Origin: a virus
DNA: 64,000 nucleotides
Reading direction: 5' to 3' (one strand)
IMG/VR virus record: IMGVR_UViG_3300030339_000012
Coordinates: 33,085 to 97,084 of that record
Shown: positions 41,360 through 49,395 of the stretch, one piece after another
Numbering within the stretch: position 1 is the first letter of the stretch
Layout: each line of letters starts with the position of its first letter
Translations under genes and position numbers: made by a program
Notes under the pieces: model-generated
Seen by the model: only the letters and a program-made list of their open reading frames with translations
Told to the model about the DNA's origin: nothing
The model's database searches: none

Positions 41360-41866
41360 ATGAATATATTAGAAAATTGCAAGAAAAAAATAGAAGAATG
41401 TTTTGGTATTATTGATTGGGAGTTTGTTGTAGTTCAGCCTGACAATGATGTCGTTACACACTATAGATTCAAAAACAAAGATGGTTATAAAGCCTTTGTG
41501 ACAGTAATTAATGGAACTGAAATATGGAGTCCTTTAGTCACTGATGCGAATGATGATGAAGTATTATCAATAAAAGACAATAGGATTGAAGAAAAGTATA
41601 AGGGTAGGGACAGAAGTGAAATAAATACTGATGAAGCTATATTTTTATGTTATGTTGAAGATGATGTCATTTGTTGTGTTATTGATTATAAAGCAGAAGA
41701 TGAATCATACGATGATATTGAATGTGTTAATCATCCAGATTTTAATGAATATTGGGATTGTGTTCAAGAGAATATTTTTGAAACTGATCATTTTACTACT
41801 ATTGAATCTGCTAATGATTGGTTAATATCAATTGGTATGGAATATGATTCAAAACTAAATCATTAA
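41360..41866 (+). CDS. Hypothetical acidic protein
   Basis: 168 residues, mixed alpha/beta, acidic (VEDDVICCVIDYKAEDES). Not recognised. Confidence 0.55.
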   Translation: MNILENCKKKIEECFGIIDWEFVVVQPDNDVVTHYRFKNKDGYKAFVTVINGTEIWSPLVTDANDDEVLSIKDNRIEEKYKGRDRSEINTDEAIFLCYVEDDVICCVIDYKAEDESYDDIECVNHPDFNEYWDCVQENIFETDHFTTIESANDWLISIGMEYDSKLNH

Positions 41867-41877
41867 ATACTTCAGAA

Positions 41878-42183
41878 GTGAAAAATATCATATTTATTCT
41901 ATTTTTATTTATGAGTAGTTATGTTTCATCTCAGAATAGAGTGACTACATCGGTAGGAGTTACACTTATATCTATTAAAGATACAACTATTAATACAGCC
42001 ATGATGCTTGAAACCAACAAGACATATACATTATCAAAAGGAATGTCCATTCAATACATGAACAGAACATATGAAAGACCTTTAAATATTGTTAAAATGT
42101 CAAATGGTAAAGAAAAATGGACATATGATAAAACTGTGGTGTATATGAAAGATGGAAAGATAGATATCATCAGGAATTTATAA
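41878..42183 (+). CDS. Secreted or periplasmic small protein
   Basis: GTG start. Residues 1-18 are a signal peptide (MKNIIFILFLFMSSYVSS) with a SSQ cleavage-like end. The mature part is a 80-residue beta-rich domain (TYTLSKGMSIQYMNRTYERP). Not recognised. Export suggests it works in the host envelope. Confidence 0.6.
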   Translation: MKNIIFILFLFMSSYVSSQNRVTTSVGVTLISIKDTTINTAMMLETNKTYTLSKGMSIQYMNRTYERPLNIVKMSNGKEKWTYDKTVVYMKDGKIDIIRNL

Positions 42184-42199
42184 TAAAAATTAAATAATC

Positions 42200-42574
42200 A
42201 TGAAAATAGAAGATATTAAACCACTTGGAAATTTCAAAGAAGTTTTAGAGAAATTTAGAGAAAAAGCTGACTCTATAATAACAAGATGTCACAAAGAAAA
42301 AGTTTATAACTCTGCACTTGCAATATTAATAAAGTCAATTTGTGGAGAGTTTTGTGTTATTGATGTATTATCAGATGGAATTAGAAATAATAAAGGGTGG
42401 AACATAGAAGAAATGAAAATTGACTTGTTATATACACACTTGATTATAATGTATTTAAATGATGTCGCTCAACTTTATTTAAATGGATTTAAAATGGACT
42501 CAAGAGAAAAACAACTACAAGAAATGGTAGATATGGATAATGATATTTTTGGTGAGTTAAAAATAGAACAATGA
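42200..42574 (+). CDS. Hypothetical helical protein
   Basis: 124 residues, helical (FKEVLEKFREKADSIITRCH). Not recognised. ATGA overlap with the next gene. Confidence 0.55.
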   Translation: MKIEDIKPLGNFKEVLEKFREKADSIITRCHKEKVYNSALAILIKSICGEFCVIDVLSDGIRNNKGWNIEEMKIDLLYTHLIIMYLNDVAQLYLNGFKMDSREKQLQEMVDMDNDIFGELKIEQ

Positions 42575-42885
42575 TAAAATCAAGATGCAAAAAATTCATA
42601 CTGAGAAACTTTGATAAGTTTGAATATGATAGTAAGAATGAACATTTTTTTCTTCATAAGAAAAATGGTTATTATACAGATATAACTATTAATCTATCGA
42701 CTTGTGGTGATGATGATAGGTTTTACACAGTTTGTTATTGGGGTAATAGAGATTCATGGTTATGGATTTTTAGAGAAGATTTTATATTCACAGAAAACAT
42801 CATCAGAAAAAGTAAGCACACAGAAATAGACACTCAGATAATAAATATTCTTAAAGCAAAAAAATATTATTATGAAAACATTTGA
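42571..42885 (+). CDS. Small WGNR-motif protein, paralogue of next gene
   Basis: 104 residues. GYYTDITINL, CYWGNRDSWLWIFREDFIFT and KSKHTEIDTQIINIL are shared in order with the next protein. It lacks the membrane anchor of its partner. Confidence 0.6.
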   Translation: MIKSRCKKFILRNFDKFEYDSKNEHFFLHKKNGYYTDITINLSTCGDDDRFYTVCYWGNRDSWLWIFREDFIFTENIIRKSKHTEIDTQIINILKAKKYYYENI

Positions 42886-43297
42886 AAACATTTTATTTAT
42901 AATTTGGTTCACATTATTATTTACTGTAATTTCAGGATTAATATATTCTTATTCTGTTAAATTATCAGAAAAATCAGATTTTATCAATTCTAAATATAAA
43001 GATTGTATTATTGAAAATGGAGAACACTTAAAATCAGGTGAATATAATAACTTAAAAAACAAAGTATTTCAAATGTATTTCAAAGATAGTTATTATACTG
43101 ATATGACAATTAAACTTAAATCAGATAGCTCATATGTTGTGATATTTTGGGGTAATAGAAAATCAATAATGTGGGATATTAGGAAAGATTACTATTTCAC
43201 AGTTGAGATACCATATAATAGAAGCATAGGTAAAGATGTATCAAAAGACATAACAATACTTGAAATTTGCAAATTAACTCAATTATATGATAATTAA
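42872..43297 (+). CDS. Membrane-anchored WGNR-motif protein
   Basis: 141 residues. An N-terminal TM helix (ILFIIWFTLLFTVISGLIY) precedes the same domain as the previous gene: SYYTDMTIKL, FWGNRKSIMWDIRKDYYFT. A tandem duplication in which one copy gained or lost a membrane anchor. Function unknown. Confidence 0.6.
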   Translation: MKTFENILFIIWFTLLFTVISGLIYSYSVKLSEKSDFINSKYKDCIIENGEHLKSGEYNNLKNKVFQMYFKDSYYTDMTIKLKSDSSYVVIFWGNRKSIMWDIRKDYYFTVEIPYNRSIGKDVSKDITILEICKLTQLYDN

Positions 43298-43300
43298 TAT

Positions 43301-43816
43301 ATGAAATCAATTGTAAATAAAGATAATGATTTAATTTCAAGATATTTGAAAATTAGGCAAGAACTTATTGAAGAATACAAAAAAACAACGTGTGAAGATG
43401 AAGAATTCAGAAAATATTTTTTATCTAAATTTGTTGAAAAAGACGGTAGTGTTGATTCATTGTTATTTGAATATGATAGAAGTATAATTAAATCTAAATT
43501 GACGGAGAAATCATACAATCTAATTGATGAGAATTATTTAGAATTAGTTGATAATGACTTCATTGCATATGAACACAGATATGGTCACGTATCTTTTAAA
43601 ACAAAAGAAGAAAGAACTGAATGGTTAATAAAAAAATCAGATGATGATTATGATGCTTTTAAATTTTTTGATTGTATTGAATTGAAAGAAATAAAAGGCA
43701 CAATTGAAAATAATTATAATGATTTTATAAATAAAATTGAAAATGGATATGTGATTTTCATAAAGTCAGATAGTTTATTTAGTGATAATTTAATATGCAA
43801 TTTCATTGAAGAATAA
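43301..43816 (+). CDS. Hypothetical protein
   Basis: 171 residues, helical and acidic (DLISRYLKIRQELIEEYKKT). Not recognised. Confidence 0.55.
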   Translation: MKSIVNKDNDLISRYLKIRQELIEEYKKTTCEDEEFRKYFLSKFVEKDGSVDSLLFEYDRSIIKSKLTEKSYNLIDENYLELVDNDFIAYEHRYGHVSFKTKEERTEWLIKKSDDDYDAFKFFDCIELKEIKGTIENNYNDFINKIENGYVIFIKSDSLFSDNLICNFIEE

Positions 43817-43831
43817 TAACACAATATATTT

Positions 43832-44167
43832 ATGAAGCAATTAAGATTTACGACAACAAATCCACATGGTATGTTCTCTTCAAGTGACAGAGAATTATTA
43901 ATATCTACTGATGATATTAATTTAGGAGTTCTAAGTAATTACTCAGCAAAAGGAAAAGGTGCATACATACATGGTGATGCTGAAGAATTAGCAGAATTTG
44001 ATATTCCTGTTTTCTTAGATGGTGATTATGAACAACTTGATTTACCTATTGAAGAACAAGACATATTGATGATGTTACCTTCTGGTAATTATCAATGTAC
44101 TTCTGATTTATCATACAAATCAATGATAATTGAAGATGAGTATTATCTAATTACTCTTAAAAAATAA
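43832..44167 (+). CDS. Hypothetical beta-rich protein
   Basis: 111 residues, acidic and beta-rich (LLISTDDINLGVLSNYSAKG, LPSGNYQCTSDLSYKS). Not recognised. Confidence 0.55.
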   Translation: MKQLRFTTTNPHGMFSSSDRELLISTDDINLGVLSNYSAKGKGAYIHGDAEELAEFDIPVFLDGDYEQLDLPIEEQDILMMLPSGNYQCTSDLSYKSMIIEDEYYLITLKK

Positions 44168-44170
44168 ATA

Positions 44171-44683
44171 ATGAACAAAAAAGTATATTATAAAACAGAT
44201 TGTAAAAAATTGATACAGTATAATGAAAATACTGATACTTTTTCTATAAGAAATGAAACAAAAAAAGTAGACAAAAGAATATCAATTAATGAATTTCGTC
44301 TTCTTAACACTACTATCATAAAATCTCAAGAGTTCTGTAGATTAATGAATATTCATTTCAATAGTATTAAAGATTCTTGGATGTTTGATGGTACAGAATA
44401 TCAAAGTTTAGATAACTTTGAATATAAGGATTATAATTTATCAGATAATTATAATCTTGGCAAAGAAGTACCATTTCATGAAATTCCAAGTAGGTATAAT
44501 CCTGATCACAAAAGAAATATGATTCTTGTGTATCATTGGGGTAAAGTTTACTATCATGACATTTCATATAATGGAGAGAAAACAGGTAGTTTGTATGACA
44601 CAAAAACATTAAATTCTGTTCAATGGTGTAAATTAAAAAATTGTGCACCAATATTCAATAAAACATCTAAAAAAATAATGTAA
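44171..44683 (+). CDS. Hypothetical protein
   Basis: 170 residues. PFHEIPSRYNPDHKRNMILV and YHWGKVYYHDISYNG suggest a compact alpha/beta domain with several His and Trp. Not recognised. Confidence 0.55.
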   Translation: MNKKVYYKTDCKKLIQYNENTDTFSIRNETKKVDKRISINEFRLLNTTIIKSQEFCRLMNIHFNSIKDSWMFDGTEYQSLDNFEYKDYNLSDNYNLGKEVPFHEIPSRYNPDHKRNMILVYHWGKVYYHDISYNGEKTGSLYDTKTLNSVQWCKLKNCAPIFNKTSKKIM

Positions 44684-44684
44684 C

Positions 44685-45017
44685 ATGAAAGTAAAATTAG
44701 AAAAATTCTACAATGAAATGAAAAATTTTGTGAATAGTGATGATAATGAAGGATATTCAGTGTTTGACTATTTATCAGAAGTAGGCGATATGATGAATAA
44801 ATACGATTTAACTACTGATGATTTAAAAGAAATTGTTAATTTATATCCTAATGATTCAGATGTCATAAGATTTGTGAAAGGTCAATTAGAATTTGAAATT
44901 GAAGAAAAAAAGGAAATAGATAATATTAATATTTTACTAAAAAATAGTGGAGTTTTAGATATTGACAATTTTCATAAAGGTTTAAAAAAATTAGGATATA
45001 AAATAAGTTTAATCTAA
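44685..45017 (+). CDS. Hypothetical helical protein
   Basis: 110 residues, acidic and helical. Not recognised. In the tightly packed operon from 40934. Confidence 0.5.
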   Translation: MKVKLEKFYNEMKNFVNSDDNEGYSVFDYLSEVGDMMNKYDLTTDDLKEIVNLYPNDSDVIRFVKGQLEFEIEEKKEIDNINILLKNSGVLDIDNFHKGLKKLGYKISLI

Positions 45018-45025
45018 ATAATTAA

Positions 45026-45319
45026 ATGAAGGAATTAATTGAACAATTAAAAAAAAGTTGTGATGACTTAGAATTAATTTCTGAACTTACTTTAAAATAT
45101 AAGGATATTAAAGTAGTCGGAGAAATGCTTTTCTACAAAAAATTGGAGGAAGGTATTCTTAATAAATTGATGAATGCTAACGTGCATCAATTGGAAATTA
45201 TGAAGAATTCATATAAATTCAGATATTATAAAGATGAATACACTGATAAACTCATTGACATTGCAATAATAAATGTAACAAGAAAGAATAAATTAAATAA
45301 ATTAAATTTAATAAATTAA
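45026..45319 (+). CDS. Small tailed protein
   Basis: 97 residues, helical, ending TRKNKLNKLNLIN (tail family). Not recognised. Confidence 0.55.
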   Translation: MKELIEQLKKSCDDLELISELTLKYKDIKVVGEMLFYKKLEEGILNKLMNANVHQLEIMKNSYKFRYYKDEYTDKLIDIAIINVTRKNKLNKLNLIN

Positions 45320-45321
45320 TC

Positions 45322-45519
45322 ATGGAAAAACTAAATGTTCTACTTTTTTTAGAAATTATATCACTTATGATATGCATTATATGTCATTTATCATCATTTA
45401 TTACTAAAATAAAATTTCATTGGAAATTATATCCAACAACAGCAATTATTATATTAATGATTTTTCTATTTTCTATGTATATTGTTCAGCCACTCGCTCA
45501 ATGGTTGAATGTTGGATAA
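45322..45519 (+). CDS. Small membrane protein, two TM helices
   Basis: 65 residues. LLFLEIISLMICIICHLSSF and LYPTTAIIILMIFLFSMYIV are two TM segments. Not recognised; end of an operon. Confidence 0.6.
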   Translation: MEKLNVLLFLEIISLMICIICHLSSFITKIKFHWKLYPTTAIIILMIFLFSMYIVQPLAQWLNVG

Positions 45520-45535
45520 AAATAAAAAAGTCATT

Positions 45536-45567
45536 AAAAAAGTCAGAATATTTATTCTGACTTTTTT
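45536..45567 (+). terminator. Rho-independent terminator
   Basis: A 15-bp stem (45536-45550 with 45553-45567) with A and T runs. Confidence 0.85.
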
Positions 45568-45602
45568 ATTAAACTATTTCATCTTATATATATACAAATA
45601 TT

Positions 45603-45914
45603 ATGTCAAATTGGAATTATAGAATATTAGCAAGAAGAATAGCATCAGATTCATACTCAGATGTACATTTTGGTGTTTATGAGGTGTATTATAATGATGA
45701 AACTAATATACCTGAAGCTTGTACAGAAAATCCAATAACAATATTATCATATGAAGGTGAATGTGAAGATCCAATTGAATCAATACAATGGCAATTAGAT
45801 GTCATAAAAGAAGCAACTAAAAAACCAGTATTAGATTATGATAACTTTCCAAATGAGTATGTTAAGCATCTAAGAAAAAAAAAATTGAAACAAATTGGAA
45901 GTAAACTTACGTAA
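45603..45914 (+). CDS. Conserved phage protein with basic tail
   Basis: 103 residues. NWNYRILARRIAS, YEVYYNDETNIPEACTENPI, DPIESIQWQLDVIKEATKKP resemble a small protein family common in phages and plasmids (NWNYR...EVYYD...TENPV). Ends VKHLRKKKLKQIGS (tail family). A late-like TATATATAC lies upstream. Confidence 0.65.
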   Translation: MSNWNYRILARRIASDSYSDVHFGVYEVYYNDETNIPEACTENPITILSYEGECEDPIESIQWQLDVIKEATKKPVLDYDNFPNEYVKHLRKKKLKQIGSKLT

Positions 45915-46050
45915 ACTTTTCACTTATGATATAGTAGCAAATCCAGCATTTTATAACTGTACATTTAAAATAATATATGATAGAGAAGCTGAAATAAAAA
46001 AACTTAAAAATGATAGAATAGAAAAAATAAATAGATTAAATAATCTATAA
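45895..46050 (+). CDS. 51-residue mini-gene with a prohead-protease-like peptide
   Basis: TTG start overlapping the end of the preceding gene in another frame; there is no ATG. Residues 7-20 read KLFTYDIVANPAFYNC, which resembles the C-terminal (F/Y)DIVxNPSF segment of T4 gp21-type prohead proteases. The rest is a charged helix ending RIEKINRLNNL (tail family). It could be a small gene or a remnant joined to a tail; evidence is the motif and the intact 52-codon frame only. Confidence 0.35.
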   Translation: MEVNLRKLFTYDIVANPAFYNCTFKIIYDREAEIKKLKNDRIEKINRLNNL

Positions 46051-46051
46051 A

Positions 46052-46516
46052 TTATTTTTCAGTATTTTCATCAAACTTATTCAAATTGTACATTTTGATC
46101 ATATAAATTATATGTTTGTCCCATGTTCTGGTTTCTGAATATCCTCCTCTTTTAATATTATGTACCCATATATTATAATCAGTAACATTATTTGTAATTA
46201 AAGTATTATAATACTTTCTTTTTGAAATAAATTCACAAAAATGTCTAAATGATGTTGAATCATTTTCATAACGTTTATAATGATTTCCTTGTTTTACTCC
46301 AAAGTAATTATGCTTAGTTTTACTTAATTTACTTGTTCCAGATCCACTTTCCCATAGAGAAATTGAAAGAATTACACTAACTGGAATTTTAAACTCATTG
46401 CTTAGTGACATAGATAATTTATCGAATTTATCTATAAATTTTGTTTGGACTGTTTGTGAATTAGTATACATACTAAAAGCCAATAGCATTATTATGCCTA
46501 TTAAAATTTTTCTCAT
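46052..46516 (-). CDS. Secreted glucosaminidase-type peptidoglycan hydrolase (GH73-like)
   Basis: The start is set at the ATG giving the signal peptide MRKILIGIIMLLAFSMYTNS; longer starts bury it. Mature domain: IPVSVILSISLWESGSGTSK with catalytic E56, NYFGVKQG and the aromatic end TWDKHIIYMIKMYNL, as in flagellar FlgJ/LytG-type N-acetylglucosaminidases. 154 residues is a minimal catalytic domain. Export through the host Sec pathway would make it a holin-independent lysin or a wall-remodelling enzyme. It stands alone on the minus strand. Confidence 0.8.
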   Translation of the reverse strand: MRKILIGIIMLLAFSMYTNSQTVQTKFIDKFDKLSMSLSNEFKIPVSVILSISLWESGSGTSKLSKTKHNYFGVKQGNHYKRYENDSTSFRHFCEFISKRKYYNTLITNNVTDYNIWVHNIKRGGYSETRTWDKHIIYMIKMYNLNKFDENTEK

Positions 46517-46589
46517 GTCTTTAATTTGTTTTTGATTGATGATTTCAAAAAATAGGATGTTGTATAAATCCAAAGTAATAAAATAGTTA

Positions 46590-46634
46590 AATCTGCCTAT
46601 AAGATATGATTCGCAGTAAGGAAATCAGCAGATT
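46590..46634. other. Structured element in a 400-base gene-free stretch
   Basis: The gap 46517-46916 holds no gene. Within it AATCTGC (46590-46596) pairs with GCAGATT (46628-46634) and TGATT (46607-46611) with AATCA (46623-46627), giving a 12-bp stem broken by a ten-base bulge on one side. A second weaker hairpin (AATCATC with GGTGATT) follows. The rest is AT-rich. Could be a small RNA or a signal for either flanking gene. Confidence 0.35.
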
Positions 46635-46879
46635 AAAAATCATCAATTAATTATAAAATTAGGTGATTCTAATTTGATTTATAATTATTGTATATGTTAT
46701 TATATAGTAATAAATAGTTACCATAAATTAACTCAGTATGTTATTGTATAGGTACAAATAAATAAATAGTTTATCTTTATTTGTAATTAACTAATAATCA
46801 GAATTTTAATATCATAGTTAAAAATCATTAAACAATCACAATAGTCATTTATATAATGAATATAATGAATATAAAGAAG

Positions 46880-46887
46880 TATCTTTG
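46880..46887 (+). promoter_or_regulatory. Bacteroidetes-type -7 element
   Basis: TATCTTTG, 29 bases before the ATG at 46917; no clear TTTG at -33. Confidence 0.5.
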
Positions 46888-46916
46888 CATTCATAATCAT
46901 TATAAATGTAAACACA

Positions 46917-47114
46917 ATGAAATTTAAAGAATTAGACGAAATTTTACAATTAAGACTTAAAAAATCTTGTAGATTAAATGAATCTTTGAATGGCTGGCTA
47001 CCTTCAAGTGAAGATTATGTTTATATGAAAGATGATGAGGTTGTAGAAATATTCTCAAATAATTTAGAAATAGAATTTAAAGATAATAATATCACATCTG
47101 TGAATAAGTATTAA
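46917..47114 (+). CDS. Small hypothetical protein
   Basis: 65 residues (LDEILQLRLKKSCRLNESLN). Not recognised. Its 3' end overlaps that of the convergent gene at 47092 by 23 bases. Confidence 0.55.
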   Translation: MKFKELDEILQLRLKKSCRLNESLNGWLPSSEDYVYMKDDEVVEIFSNNLEIEFKDNNITSVNKY

Positions 47115-47715
47115 TCTTATTTTTTCTATATTTGACTTTGGATAAATATTTATCGTCGTTTGATATTATTTCATAAGGAATATTATTTTTTTTTAGTAAT
47201 TCAATTTCATTTGATCTATCTCTATTACTATAAATAATATATACTTTTTTTATATATTTTATTGAAACTTCATTTGATACTATAATTTCTTCTGATATAT
47301 TAAAATCATATGCATCTTTATTTGTTTTAATATCCCAATATTCTTTTCCAAATTCTTTTAATCTAAGTTCTTGTGCAATTGATAATCCTTTAGTTTTATT
47401 TTTTGGTAATTTTAGGTAATAATCCAAATTTTCAACAATAGGAATAATCTTATATTTATCACTTAGTTTCTGAGTATCAAATTCAATAACGCAATTACCA
47501 TAACCTACTGCAGTTGAAAAATTTCTAGTCACTGATATTCCAATTCCATCTTTTATTCCTAAATTTCTTCTCATATCAGAACTCCATTGGTTACCCCATT
47601 CGCTTTTTAGTAATTTTATTTTGCCGTCAAGTAAAATATTTTTTAATTCATTAACTCCCTTATAAAGATTATAATTTTTTGACTCTAATATAAATTCTTC
47701 AAATAATATTTTCAT
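47092..47715 (-). CDS. Candidate ADP-ribosyltransferase with head-targeting N-terminus
   Basis: 207 residues. N-terminus MKILFEEFILESKNYN contains FILE, an [IL]xE processing-like site, and closely resembles the T4 capsid-targeting peptide MKTYQEFIAE. The body has the pieces expected of an ADP-ribosyltransferase fold: LYKGVNEL (first strand), GIGISVTRNFSTAVGYG (ST motif) and ISEEIIVSNEVSIKYIKKV (E142/E143, the ExE-type catalytic loop). T4 Alt is a packaged, injected ADP-ribosyltransferase with the same kind of leader. The fold call rests on motif spacing only. Confidence 0.6.
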   Translation of the reverse strand: MKILFEEFILESKNYNLYKGVNELKNILLDGKIKLLKSEWGNQWSSDMRRNLGIKDGIGISVTRNFSTAVGYGNCVIEFDTQKLSDKYKIIPIVENLDYYLKLPKNKTKGLSIAQELRLKEFGKEYWDIKTNKDAYDFNISEEIIVSNEVSIKYIKKVYIIYSNRDRSNEIELLKKNNIPYEIISNDDKYLSKVKYRKNKINTYSQM

Positions 47716-47753
47716 AAAGTTATATATTATTTTTTTATATCAAATTTAATTAG

Positions 47754-47761
47754 TATCTTTG
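47754..47761 (+). promoter_or_regulatory. Bacteroidetes-type -7 element
   Basis: TATCTTTG, 25 bases before the ATG at 47786. It overlaps an in-frame TTG, which argues against the longer start of that gene. Confidence 0.55.
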
Positions 47762-47785
47762 TACATAATTAAAAACATAAACAAA

Positions 47786-48577
47786 ATGCTAAAAGAAATT
47801 TTTAAGTTCAGTGAAGACAGTTTTAAAAATGACATAGTTTATGAAAATAAACTTATTAAGAAGTTAAAATATAGTTTTGATTATTTACTAAAGTATTTAC
47901 CTATCAACACTGTTGATGATAAATTCTCTTTTGATGATATAAAAATTAGGGAGGGTAAAAATTATGATTGGTTTTTCTTAGTTAAAGATGATATTCAATT
48001 ATTGGTAAGACAATATGGTGGTCATTTCACATTTATTTGTATTAATAAAGATAAAGAGATTTCATATCATAGTAGAATGTCTGTTTTTACAATCAATGAT
48101 GATCGTAAAAAAATGGATGACAAAACAAGTGACGAGCATTGTGATAATAATTATTTAACAATGGAGGAAATTTTTCCTTCACTATTAGAAATAATTAAAA
48201 AAGATAACGTACATACAATTTGGAATCCTCTTTCATTGGTTAGACCTGAATATACAGAAGTTAAAATAGCTCAAATAGGAGAAAATACTCACAGCTTAGA
48301 TTTATTACTTTTTGCATGTGATGAAGTCTTTCGTATGAATTGCGAATTATTTTCTGAAAACGAAATGGCTAATAAAATAGCTGAATTTAATGTTGGTGAT
48401 ATGTTAGGTGATGCATATAAGATAACAGAAGTAAAAAAAGATATTGATGAAGAGTATTTTTATAGTACTGGCTTATCATTCATTAATACAAATTTTCCTG
48501 GTAGTAAGGCAGAATGGTCTGATATCTATTCATTGACAAGATATTATTTGGAGTATATTTTTCCTGAAAATAAATAA
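47786..48577 (+). CDS. Hypothetical protein
   Basis: 263 residues; the ATG is placed after the promoter. Mixed alpha/beta (WFFLVKDDIQLLVRQYGGHF, HTIWNPLSLVRPEYTEVKIA, SLDLLLFACDEVFRMNCELF). Not recognised. One of the larger unknowns of the accessory region. Confidence 0.6.
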   Translation: MLKEIFKFSEDSFKNDIVYENKLIKKLKYSFDYLLKYLPINTVDDKFSFDDIKIREGKNYDWFFLVKDDIQLLVRQYGGHFTFICINKDKEISYHSRMSVFTINDDRKKMDDKTSDEHCDNNYLTMEEIFPSLLEIIKKDNVHTIWNPLSLVRPEYTEVKIAQIGENTHSLDLLLFACDEVFRMNCELFSENEMANKIAEFNVGDMLGDAYKITEVKKDIDEEYFYSTGLSFINTNFPGSKAEWSDIYSLTRYYLEYIFPENK

Positions 48578-48607
48578 ATTTAAAATATATAGAAATAAAA
48601 TTATTAT

Positions 48608-49393
48608 ATGAAAAAAATAAAAACATTTGACGAACATAATTCTACAGTTCAATCAAAAGTACCTTTTACTAAGCAAACAATGAAATTAGACATTGATTGG
48701 AGAGCAGCAAAGGATTTTGATTTACACTACTATTATAAATGGGTGTGTGATCATCGTATTAAAAATGATGAAAATGGCTGTAATTTACCAAATGGCGCTG
48801 ATTCTTGGGTAGCTGACACATCTAAATTGGACTATATGAGTAAACAGAAAAAAGATTGGTTGTATGAGTATGCATTATCAAAAGGTGGTAGCCCAAAACC
48901 AGCATTTACTATTAAAAAAGACACAAAAATTAAAGTTGTCGATGAAAAATACAATTTGATAATTGAAATTTTAGATGGTCCATATGCTGGTGAAAAATTT
49001 GAAGCAAAGTTATCTGATTTTAGAACTTGCTTGGTTGGTGAAGCTAAAGATGAAAATTTAGTTGTTTCTAAGTATAAGATATTCTTAAACGGAGAACCAT
49101 TGAAATCAAAATATTATACTAACATGGGAAGAATCAAGCTTGCTTTACTAAATGCATTTGGGTTTCAAAATAGTAATGATAATGATAATGATAATGAAGA
49201 TGGTGTGCCATATTACATTTCGGATTCTAGTTCAACAACATTAAGTAAAAATGATTGTAAAAATGTTAAAATCATTAGATATGACAATAATTCAAAAGTT
49301 GGAATTCCTGTTGATTTTAATGTTCTGGAATTTTATGTTGAATATTTGGAAAAAAAAGAGTTAAAAAAAGACTCAAAAAAATATAATTTATAA
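48608..49393 (+). CDS. Doubly tagged protein (N-tag and KYNL end)
   Basis: 261 residues. N-terminus MKKIKTFDEHNSTVQSK and C-terminus KKDSKKYNL are the two terminal peptides otherwise found in the 23-27 kb late genes. The middle has KKDTKIKVVDEKYNLIIEIL (beta barrel) and a NDNDNDNED spacer. Function unknown; its tags suggest the same destination as the late proteins. Confidence 0.6.
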   Translation: MKKIKTFDEHNSTVQSKVPFTKQTMKLDIDWRAAKDFDLHYYYKWVCDHRIKNDENGCNLPNGADSWVADTSKLDYMSKQKKDWLYEYALSKGGSPKPAFTIKKDTKIKVVDEKYNLIIEILDGPYAGEKFEAKLSDFRTCLVGEAKDENLVVSKYKIFLNGEPLKSKYYTNMGRIKLALLNAFGFQNSNDNDNDNEDGVPYYISDSSSTTLSKNDCKNVKIIRYDNNSKVGIPVDFNVLEFYVEYLEKKELKKDSKKYNL

Positions 49394-49395
49394 AA

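Noticed and set aside
46590-46700. tRNA gene in the gene-free stretch
   Set aside because: No acceptor/T-loop pattern or GTTCRANYC box; the stem is not a cloverleaf.
47759-47785. Upstream TTG start for the gene at 47786
   Set aside because: It overlaps the TATCTTTG promoter element, so it would not be in the transcript.
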